Positions 43,406 to 52,479 of a stretch of 64,000 bases of DNA are shown here, one piece after another (positions within the stretch are counted from its first letter, which is position 1; the number at the start of each line of letters is the position of its first letter). The notes under the pieces are model-generated. The model was not told the origin of the DNA and did no database searches. It worked only from the letters and a program-made list of their open reading frames with translations. Origin of the DNA: Porphyra umbilicalis. Lineage: Eukaryota > Rhodophyta > Bangiophyceae > Bangiales > Bangiaceae. The stretch spans positions 1 through 64,000 of the forward strand of contig KV918824.1 in NCBI GenBank assembly GCA_002049455.2. Direction: 5' to 3'. A program made the position numbers and the translations under genes.

Positions 43406-43688
43406 AGGCGGCGGCGGCGCAGCAACACTTTGGGGCGGGCCGCGGCGGCGGCGCCGTCGGCGGCGGCTCCGTCTCCCAACAGGCCGTCGCGGCGGCGGCG
43501 GCGCAGAGCAGCCGCCAACACGGGCGGGGGGGGCACGCGGGGCGGGGGGGCGCGGCGGCGGCGCCGCCGGCCGCAGCAGCATGCAGATTGCGTCTGAGGC
43601 GTCGGCCATCATTGGCAATGGCCTGCGGTCGGCGGGGTATGGCAAGGCCGGTGCGGGTGGGGGGGGTGGGGGTGCCGGTGGGGGTGCC

Positions 43689-43741
<53 letters not shown>

Positions 43742-44201
43742 GGGTAGTGGTGCCGCTGGCGGCTCGGCGGGCTCGGCCACCCCGCCGTCGGTGCCGTCAG
43801 ACCCGACGGCGCAGCTGTTGGCCAACCTCGGGCCGCCCACCCCCGCGGGCGGGGTCGACTATGGGGGCTTCCACGCGGCCGCGGCGGCGGCGGGGGGCCT
43901 CCCCCCACCCGCGGCGGGGCCGCGCAAGGGCGGGCGGCCGCCGCCCCCCCCCCCCCCAACGTCGGCCATGCCCGCGTCGGCGGCCTTCCTCTCCCCGTCC
44001 CGCCCGCCCCTGTCGGCGGGCCTCCCCGCGTCGTCGCCCGGCGGCATGGCGCCGGACCTCGACTTGGCGCGCTTCTCCCACGCGCAGCAGGCGCACTACA
44101 CGGCGCTGCGGCAGCAGCAGCACACCGTCGCCGCGTCGGTGGCGGCGAGCGCGCAGCAGCGGCAAGCGCTCATCCAACAGCAACAGTCGGCGGCCGCCGC
44201 A

Positions 44202-44236
<35 letters not shown>

Positions 44237-44933
44237 GTCGGCGGCGGGTACGGGCGGCGGCGGCGGGAGCGGCGGCGGCGGCAGCGGCGGACCGCCGCCG
44301 CCCCCCCCCCACGCCTTTGCGCCGTCCCCCGGCCACGTGGCGGAGCGGCAGCGGCGGGCGGCGGCGGCGGCGGCGCAGGCGGCGGCGCTTGCGGCGACAA
44401 CCACCTCGGCGGCCGCCGCGTCGACCTCCCAAACGCACGCGGACCTCGAGGCGCTCGTCAGTGGGGGGCTGGAGCTCGGCCCGTCGGCGGCGGCCGGCAG
44501 CAGCGGCAGCGGCGGCGGCGGCGGCAGCGGCGGCGGCGGGGCGGGCGGGGGCGGGGAGCAGCTCAGCAACTTGTACGCGCTGCTCGGGTCGGGGGGGTAT
44601 CCGGGCACGTCGGCGGCGCCGTCGGCGAGCCCGTCAGACGACCTCTTCCGGGCGCTCCAAGCGGCGGCAACGGACAGCGCCAGCGGCGGCGGTGGCGGCG
44701 GCGGCGGCGGGGCGGGGGGGGGGGCGGCGCGCCCGCCCGCCCGCCGCCGGGCGGCTCCGCCAGTGGGGGGGGGGGGGCGGCGGTGCCGGCGGCGCGCGCG
44801 ACGCGGCGGCCATGGCCGAGTTGGACCGCGCCCTCGGCGGCGTCGGCGGCGGCGGCGGGGGGGGGCGGCGGTCATGGACCCAGACCTGTCGGCGCTGCTG
44901 CAGAGCCCGCCCGGGGGGGCGGGGACCGTCTGA
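39713..44933 (+). CDS. Giant low-complexity protein with an Sgf11-type zinc finger
   Basis: A probable single gene starting MAAASPLLVERKLSMDGPS (ATG 39713) and ending MDPDLSALLQSPPGGAGTV. The only domain I recognise is VRCRFCDRPVLPSRFVGHL followed by GRC (near 40935-40998), a CxxC...SRFxxHLxxC finger like that of Sgf11/ATXN7L3 in the SAGA deubiquitinase module. Other conserved-looking stretches include LPWTATAVRTALGRASEADA, a basic AKRPRRE (possible nuclear signal), HTVDAEEPLALVAAGAHPTT, SLAAALLWLQSKRLPG, and FHGQVHVTPLGAFYTDPIAP. Between them lie poly-Ala, poly-Gly, poly-Pro and, at 43174-43257, poly-Gln. The plausible frame changes at least a dozen times, each time at a G or C run, so the conceptual protein (about 1,700 residues) cannot be read straight through. 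Sgf11 proteins are usually near 100-350 residues. A chromatin role is inferred from the finger only. Confidence 0.5.
41717..41747. repeat. Homopolymer run of 31 G
   Basis: The longest uninterrupted G run noted in the window, within a G-dominated stretch from 41691 to 41756. A second run of 24 G is at 41021-41044. Both coincide with changes of the plausible coding frame. Confidence 0.9.
43174..43257. repeat. CAG/CAA trinucleotide repeat (poly-Gln)
   Basis: A CAG tract interrupted by CAA and CAC codons that encodes about 26 Gln with single His and Ala breaks in the frame of the surrounding gene. Pure CAG runs at both ends could vary in length. Confidence 0.9.
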
Positions 44934-44951
44934 CGGTGGGGGGCCGCCACG

Positions 44952-44992
<41 letters not shown>

Positions 44993-46520
44993 GGGGGCGT
45001 GGCGCGTGCTCGCTGGTCTCTCTCCTTCTCTTCTTGGCTTTCGTTTTGCGTCTGTTTCTTTTTTTTTTTGGATAGGAGTTTGTTGACTCCGCTGCGGCCG
45101 CCGCCTCTGCGGCTGCGCTTCGTCTGTGTGACTATTTTCGCCTCGACGGGGCCGGGCCGTTGGGTTTGGCCGCGGTTGGACGCTGCGCGGGCGCGCCCGC
45201 CGCGCCGTCGACGGCGTCGACGGCGTTGGCCTGCGGCCCGTGCGAGCGTTTCCCCTCCATCGTTTGCCGCTCATGGTCCGTGGCAGACGTGCACGTGGCT
45301 GGGCACTGAGGCGTCCGCGACGGCGTCGCCGTCGAGACTCTTGCCGTTCACCGTTTATGGGCTCCCTGTCTTTTCGCCGGCAGTTAAGCGCGGTCGTCTG
45401 GATCACGCGGCAGCCTTCCGACTGGCTGGGAGTGCCAGGAAAGGGGTATTCTTCTGTCTCTTTGCCATAGTATTAATATGCGGCACAGATGGGGGCCTTC
45501 CAGAATGAAGAAAAAGGACGCCGCGATTTTCTTATGTACTCGTACAGTATCATGCTTTTTTCTCTCTCAGAATCTCTTCGCTTCACGCTACAGTACTACC
45601 TCACGGCCTCGTAGCCAGAAGACCGGAAAAAATGATTTGAACGGGGTGTGCCTGACTTACAAATGAGACTGGGGTTTGGAGTTTAGTACTGTACTCCCCT
45701 CTTATTTCTTTGATGCAGTACAGCGTAGCACCCCAGAGAAATGTGGGCTCTAAACAACAGCTTCAAAAAAATAGGATTGCTGTGGTGTTAGATCATCGAG
45801 CTAGGATTTGTTAAATTATCTCGAGGCTCTCTCTTGTGCGGACTGGATTGATCGTGGAGAATCTGAGGCTGATACCATCTGGCAGCCTGATTGGCTGCTC
45901 CAGAAAAACGGTTTGCGTCTCCTTGTGGACAACAAGCCGCTCAGCCCGCCCAGCCTTTGATCTCGGCGCACCTCCCTCGCTCTTGCTATCTTTGACACTG
46001 GTGGTCTCTCCCTCTCGCGCAGCGGGTGCTTCGCCAAGACGCGCCCGTGGGGAGCGAAACTCCGCCCCTTGCGGACGCATCCCCTGGGGGGCACCCACAG
46101 GCCGCGAGACTCTGGACCAGCGCCCGCGCATTGGGCGCTTGCCTGCCCCCTGTCGACCTCTCAATCCCACGCCCATCTGGCGGGGGCACGCCAGCTCGCG
46201 CTGAGCGCACCCGTTCTCCCGTCCCTTCCGGCGGGGGTCGGCTGGTCGAGTGGCCCCCGCCCCTCGGCTGCGCCTGGGCGGGTCTGACCACCGAGCCGCC
46301 GCCGCCACCTTGAGTTTCGCCGTCGTTGCTGCCGCCATAACCCGCCGCCACTCGTCCGCCTCCCTTCCGTCCCACGCCGCCGCCCATTTCCGCAAACACC
46401 GCCGCCCGCCTTTCCCGCTCCACGCGTCCCCGCCTCTCCCTGCCACCTCCGCCGCCCTCGTCATCGCGTCTGCCCGGCCCAGCCCCATTTTCCCTCCCCC
46501 CCCAACCCCACACCTTCACC
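44934..46520. other. Spacer upstream of the light-harvesting gene
   Basis: A GGC-repeat tail to 45000, T-rich around 45060, AT-richer between 45460 and 45850, then GC-rich before the start codon at 46521. No gene, TATA box or RNA was recognised. Confidence 0.45.
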
Positions 46521-47823
46521 ATGTACGCGTTTGTGGGCGTTGCCCCGCTGATGAGCCGCTCCGCCTTTGCGGGGTCGGCGGTGTCCAAGGCACCCGCCCC
46601 GGCGGCAGCGACGGTCACCATGAAGGCCTCGAAGGCCATCCCCTTCCTGGAGGCGCCACAGGGCCTGGACGAGAGCAAAGCTGGCTGTACGTTTGTGTGC
46701 TTCAGTCGCATGCGGCTCATGCGGTTTGGTGAGAGGGTTTGCTGTGTGGCGGGCTCACGCCGTCCCATTGCTAGGGCGCACGGCGCGTCGCTGCAGGATA
46801 CCGAATGGTCTGTCTGGGCGTTGCTGCTGGCATGGGAGCGAGGTTCGCCTGCTTCATCACAAGCGGCTGAGCGGCCGTTTTGGCCGTCGACATCTGATGT
46901 GCAGCGCCTTATCGCGCCCGAAACTGACTCGTTCTGGTACTTCATGTGTTTTGTTCTTTCTGCCTCTGCTGGTGCACTCTGTACAGACGTTGGGTTTGAC
47001 CCGTTGTACCTCAGCAACTACCTCAACCAGGACTACGCTGCCCAAGGCGAGCTTAAGAGTACGTTTGTCTGATGCAAGTGCCCGGCGTTGACTTGGGTGG
47101 ACTCGTGGGCACCACGAAATCGGCGTACTGCCCAGCCTTCTGGTTGGGGTACATTTGCCTACTTTCTTTCCTGCACATCTACTAACCCGATGTGTTTTGC
47201 TCTAGAGTTTATTGGTTCATCTCCTGTCTTTTTCGTTTCTTTTTATCTCTACTCTTGCAGATGGCCGCGTGGCCATGCTTGCGTGTCTCGGTTGGTTGGT
47301 GGCCGAGTTTGTGCACCTGCCCGCCAAGCAGTTCTCCAACCCCGTCGCTCTCGACGCCATTTACCAGATCCCTCTTGTCGGGTGGGTGCAGATCCTGACT
47401 TTCATCTCCCTCGTCGAGCTCGCCACCTTCAAGATGATGTACGACCCGTCGCGCCGTGCGGGCGACCTGGGCTTTGACCCCCTCAAGATGGATAGCCCGG
47501 CCATGCGCCTCAAGGAAGTCAAGAACGGCCGTCTGGCGATGATCGGCATCAGTGCGTTGGGGGTGTGGAGTCCCGACAGAGTGGCCGGAGCAGCAGATTG
47601 GCTATTCTTCGTCTCGATTTGTGGGTCGTCTACGCGTGCGTCTTGGCCTTGCTGTCTGGATTTCTTGGTCCCAGTGTCTAACCGCTTGCTTCCTTTTCCC
47701 ATCTGGTGTTTGACTGTGTACCTTCCCTCCTTGATGTCACACCACACAGTTGGCCTCATCTTCCAGCAGCTGGTCTTCCACAAGCCCACGATCAGCCAGC
47801 TGACCCAGGGCGTCACCCTCTAA
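46521..47823 (+). CDS. Light-harvesting chlorophyll-binding protein, red-algal LHCR type
   Basis: Thylakoid antenna protein, in red algae associated with photosystem I. Four exons: 46521-46686, 46987-47058, 47261-47551 and 47750-47823, all GT-AG and all in phase 1, giving 200 residues, a normal LHCR size. The first 35 residues (MYAFVGVAPLMSRSAFAGSA...) are a plastid transit peptide. The mature protein has VGFDPLYLS, then the first helix motif ELK-NGRVAMLACLGWLVAE (built across the exon 2/3 junction), a middle helix (LVGWVQILTFISLVELATFK), and the third helix motif RLKEVKNGRLAMIGI continuing into exon 4. The Glu/Asn/Arg chlorophyll and salt-bridge residues of helices 1 and 3 are present. The donors of introns 1 and 2 are almost identical (GTACGTTTGT). 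It is the most intron-rich gene in the window. Confidence 0.93.
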
Positions 47824-48298
47824 GCGCCATCCCCCATGTTCCCCGTCCGACTTTTTGCATGCTCAGCCCTTTCGTTTTTCACCGCCACGCGCATGCACGG
47901 TGCGCTCCAGTCCCACGTCCGATACTCTTTCTTCCTTCTCGGTTGCTACTCCAAAAAAACGTACATGTTTTCTATTCCTGTGTGCCCCACCATAGCTCGG
48001 AGCCCCACCACTGCCCTTCCAATTCGATGTAGCAACTTGCAGCATGGCATGCGCTGTGACAGCACCTCGGCCCGGTGCGGTAGTGAATGGGAAACGACCG
48101 GGTGTTGAGTTGTGCCCTTGACACCGCCCAGATTCGTACGAGGACTCGCTCGCAGGCCACATCCCAGGACGCGATGCTGCTCATCCAGCGGCAGCCCTTG
48201 CCGACCCTTGTAAATGCACTGGTGCCCCAGCGAGGTCGACACGCAGCGTGAAAGCGGCAATACCGCAGCTCCTTGACCAAAACCCACTTCGCATCGAC
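47824..48298. other. Convergent 3' flanks
   Basis: Between the light-harvesting gene (+) and the membrane-protein gene (-). No other gene was recognised. Confidence 0.5.
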
Positions 48299-49506
48299 CT
48301 AATCCCCCAGCAGCGACGGCCGCCCCTCGGGGTTCCCACCCCAAAACCCAGCCCGCCGCAACGCGAACGCCACACCTCCCAGAATTGCCAAGGCTACCCC
48401 ATCCAGAGTCATCCGAGCGCCCGCCGTCGCAAACCGCCGGTGCAGCGACCAGGCCTTGTAGTTGAAGCGGGCGGCGGTCGCCGACCATGTGCGGACGAGG
48501 TCCGAATCCACCGCTTCCGCCGCGTCCCCCTCTTGGACATGAACTAGCGTGCAGCGGAGGTGGCCGGCCAGAAACTCGGCGGTTGGCCGCACGACAAGGA
48601 GCCCGCCCCAGCCGTCGGCGGTCGCTACCACCGCTGCCACTTCAGCGTAGCAGCCGGTAATGAGCCACTCTGGCAGGCTCGGGCCGTCGCCATCATCGGA
48701 GCTCCGCGACGAGGCAGAGGCGGCCGCCCCGGGCCACCCGTGATAAAACACAATGCTATCCGAGCGAAGCAGCCGTCCGAGGCCGGCCATCAACTCATCA
48801 CGCGCCTTAACGGTCGCTCTGCCCTGCTCCCCCCCACACCCCATGACCAGCACGCGGTCGAGCACCTCTGACCCACCACCGACGGCCGTCGACTCGAGGG
48901 CCACCAGCAGGTCTGACGCCCCCGCAGACGTCGCGCACGCCACAGCCGGCCTGCCGGCCGCCGACCCCCCCCCCGTAAGGCAGGGATGCACGCGTCCCTC
49001 AATCCCGCCACGCCGACAACGAGAGCCCGGTCCGGGGCGGCGCGGGCGGCGAGCCCCAGGGGCGCCCCATCAACCCCACCGAAGGCCACAAAGCTGTGGG
49101 CAGGCGTCACGTACGAGGCAACCAGCGTGGCTTCGGGGCGGCGCATGCGGCAGCTGCTCCCACCTCCCCCCGTGACAGCCTCCCAATCCAGAGCAGGCGC
49201 GGGCGGCTCGTCTGCGGCGCCGACGAGGCCCTTGTAGCGGGGCGCGGGGAGTAGCCCCGACGACACCCCCGGCCGGTGGCCGCCAAGAACGAACCGGAGG
49301 CGCCCCGCACGGGCTGCAAAGAGACTGCTAGCGGCAGCAAAGAGCAGAACGTTGACAAAGAACGCGGCGGCGGCGAGGCAGGCGAGGCCGACGGCGGCAG
49401 TGAGCAGCGTGCGGCTGCGGGGGGGGAGGCTCCGATTTAAACGCCGGAGCCGCACGCCGAGAAGCCATGGTTGCGAAAAGCGCGTGCCGATGCTTGGGGA
49501 GGACAT
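48299..49506 (-). CDS. Unknown membrane protein, frame break at a C run
   Basis: I do not recognise the family. From the ATG at 49506 (MSSPSIGTRFSQPW) the protein has a basic N-terminus and one membrane segment (LLTAAVGLACLAAAAFFVNV, about residues 40-59), then a soluble region (PEATLVASYVTPAHSFVAFG, RALVVGVAGLRDA). The frame then changes at a run of 10 C on the plus strand (48965-48974). After it come LLVALESTAVGGGSEVLDRV, SDSIVFYHGWPGAA, PEWLITGCYAEVAAVVATAD and a second possible membrane segment (TLDGVALAILGGVAFALRRA) near the C-terminus. One extra base at the run would give about 402 residues. GC3 is high in both parts, supporting one gene. The arrangement suggests a protein anchored at both ends in an organelle or ER membrane, but this is inference. 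Confidence 0.6.
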
Positions 49507-49916
49507 GGCGGACACCAGGGGAGGGAGCGGAGCCGACGTGGGCGGCGTCGACGAAGAGGAATGACAGTCGTGCACCGCACGAACAAAGGACACAGGACAG
49601 AGACGAAATCAGCAGCTCATCAAAAAAAAAAAGAACAGGCAGGAGATGTGCAAGAAGCATCGGCAACAGTGAGTGGGCGCTACTGCAACGGGCATTGACG
49701 CCTTGATCGTGAGGAGACCGAGGCGGGGCGAGAAGCGTACAGGGTAAATACGGACCACTGCAGCGAGTGACAGTATCGGCTCCGCCCAAGAGGAGCAGTT
49801 TTCTGTAAGCATCCGACTGATATGTAGCGCCACAAGAAAAGCTCATCCCATACATCAGTTTAGCGCGGGTATGAAGTATGAATAGGGGCCGATTTTCGCA
49901 TCGTCATGCTACAGCA
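49507..49916. other. Spacer between membrane-protein gene and tRNA
   Basis: Holds the presumed promoter of the minus-strand gene and the 5' flank of the tRNA, with an A-rich run at 49622-49634. No other feature was recognised. Confidence 0.45.
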
Positions 49917-50019
49917 GGTCCCGTGGTGTAGTGGTTCCATTGCTTCGCTGCTCAGCACGGGAGACTCTGAATCTCCAGACCCGGGTTCAAGTTCGATTCT
50001 GATCGTCCCGGCGGGACCT
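49917..50019 (+). tRNA. tRNA-Gln(CTG) interrupted by two ectopic introns (D-loop and T-loop)
   Basis: The acceptor stem is perfect: GGTCCCG (49917-49923) pairs with CGGGACC (50012-50018), with T as discriminator. The anticodon arm GGAGA-CTCTGAA-TCTCC (49960-49976) is intact and has no intron; CTG reads glutamine codon CAG. The D-stem GTGT/AGCAC halves are separated by a 17-nt surplus (about 49936-49952) after TAGTGGT. The T-stem CCGGG/CCCGG (49981-49985, 50007-50011) encloses TTCAAGT plus 14 surplus nt (about 49993-50006) that can fold as CGAT-TCTG-ATCG. Removing both inserts leaves a standard 72-nt tRNA-Gln. Junctions can slide by one base. Introns outside the anticodon loop are known from the red alga Cyanidioschyzon merolae and from archaea. 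A non-functional copy with insertions is the alternative, but all stems are fully paired. Confidence 0.85.
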
Positions 50020-50023
50020 ACCA

Positions 50024-50027
50024 TTTT
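50024..50027 (+). terminator. RNA polymerase III T4 terminator
   Basis: TTTT five bases after the tRNA discriminator base, the usual position for a Pol III stop signal. It supports transcription of the interrupted tRNA. Confidence 0.65.
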
Positions 50028-52479
50028 CCTCATCTTCTCGCTGTCTTTTCATTTTGCAGTGGTCGCAACCTGCTCTCTCTGTTGTCTGTGAGGCAGTACG
50101 ACTATGTCCCGGGACACGAGGTGTGACATCGTCGCGATTCTGTACCACGCTACTTGGGGACTTACCCCGGCGGTTTTCAGATTGGTGCCAGTACGTCTGA
50201 AATGGCTGTACTGGGCTATATTCGACCCCGCTTTTCCTCAGTGTCTACACTATCAGTATAGATGGCATATTTGCATTTTAGAGCAACAGTACGCGGCCAG
50301 CACGGTTCTGACACTGTTCAACGACATGTCCGGGAGCCGCCCCCCCCCCCCCTCACAGCTCCAATTGGGGGCATCACCGCACCTGCTGAGACAAGTCACG
50401 TGGCCCCCCTTGGTGCCACGACTGCGAGCGTGCCTGGGCTGGATTCGTATTCAATCAGCGGTCTGACACGTGATGCCAGCTGGAGAGCTGTGGTACAGGG
50501 CCGCATCAGCTGAATACGTTGCAGAAAACAGAAGCGTCTTTTATGGTTCTGTAGCGCCCTCTGGCTGGGGGTAGCACACCCTCTTCCTACCTCCTCGCGC
50601 TCTTCCCCCGCCCCTCGCCACCGGACCCGAACCGCACCCAAAAAGCCAGAACGAAGCAAGGACAGGGAGATCAGCACATGCAGCGCCCCACCCCCTCGCC
50701 GTCCGCATCTGCGCCGTCCGCAACGACTATAGGGGTAGCAGGGGCCGTGGGAGCATATGAGACTGTAGAAATACATGGTACAGTAGGAGAACAATGGGCA
50801 GTAGAGCTAAAAGGGGATGTATTGCGAAAGGAGGCAGCAGGGAAAAGAGCAGTGGGCAAGAAACAGGCAGTAGGAGAAGAGCGGTAGTAGGCGAAAAGGT
50901 GGCGGCAAAGGCCACATGGGCAGAGAGAGAAGAAGCACATCACTGGACGGGTGCACAGTTACGGAGGGAGAACGGCGGACCAAACGATACGCAGTGCACA
51001 CATCATATCACTCTCCTTGTCCTACTAGTCCTCACGACACGTAACGTACTTGAGACCGAAAAATACAAGACGGGCGAGGGGGCTGTCAACGACGCGCAGC
51101 TCGGGCGTGACGGGATCCATACGCGGTAGAGGAAGCCTTGACGCCGGCGTGACTCCCGACCCCTCCTTATTGCGCGACGACGGCGGTAGCCGTCAGCGGT
51201 AGCTGTAACGCGGCCGAACGCCTTTAAGGCGCAGGGGGTGCGGGGGCGCGGGGGTTCGCGAGGGCTGCCGGAGTGGGGGGCACGGCCAGGTGGTACCATT
51301 GAGGGCCAATAGCCCACTGGACGCCGTTCCCCGGGGAGTTTCCCCGTCGGCTGACCCTCCTAAGAGCGACATACGCTGCACCAATCGATGATCGCCCGAA
51401 GCAACGGGTAGTCAGAACGCGGCCACTGAGGATCCGATCCCAGCCTATGCCTGTGAGAACAGATGACCATTGACCGCCCAGTAAGGCTCACAGTGTCAAC
51501 AAATGAGGGTTGAAATCCCCGCATAGGGCGTGCCGCCCTCCACACAACTGATGGTCAGGAGTGCTGGGTCCACACACGAGGCTTGCAGCTCTCCACATGG
51601 CTGATGGTTGACGGAACAGCACACTGAAGTATGACACCTCGGCTGACAAGTAACTTCTACACCCGATTTAGGGGCGTTCTTGAGAGGGTTACTTTACTGT
51701 CAACTAGTTGGATGGGTGGCCGTGGGCGCAGTCTGCAAGCCGGTGACGTCAGTCACTACGAGATGTGACCGGCCGAATGATTGCTGGCGGTGGGTGTGTG
51801 TAGGGCATTGACGGAGTGGGGGCATGGGCGCCCGTGAGCAACTGCGGCGGGTGTGGGGGGGGGTGCGTATCAGGCGGACTGAGGGCGCCACTTGTAGCCT
51901 GCGTTTCCACGGGCTGGTGAGAGGCCAGTGGAGCCCGCGCCACCCCAGCATTGATTTCACTTTCTGGGTACAAATTCTAGGCCGCAGTACGCCCCAGTAC
52001 ACCCTTTGCGCACCCCAGTAGTGTGGTACGTTATCGAGACGATCTAGCATGATTTTAAGACCAGGAATTTCCTTTCCATTCAAGCACCTGTGCTACGAAC
52101 CAGATCTCTGTCGATGCGCACCCGATAGAGAAGGAAGTCTCCGCACGCGACGAAAGCAGTCCCAGGTACGCGCTCTTTCCTTTGTACCACAGCGCGTTGT
52201 TTCTGTGCGGCAGCCGGACGCGGCCGCAGTCAACATCAGTCGGCGTGACCCGCCGTCCCCTCAACTCTGCTTGGGCCGCATCCCCGACACAATCGACCGC
52301 CGCGTCTCGGCCATTGCCGCCGCGTGCGCCGGGTGGGTTTCGACGGACAAGCGCGCGCGCGAGGCGCCGGCGGCCGCCAAGCCCGTGCGGCGGCCCCCCC
52401 CGCTGCCGACCGACGCGCGGCCGGAGGTTGCGGGGAAGCCCGCCCCAACGCGCCCGTACCCCGTCGCCCGGCGGCGGTG
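50028..52479. other. 2.4-kb region without recognised genes
   Basis: Mixed composition. Frames of 60-130 codons on both strands lack domains. A C run lies at 50341-50352. No additional tRNA, repeat array or mobile element was recognised. Confidence 0.4.
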
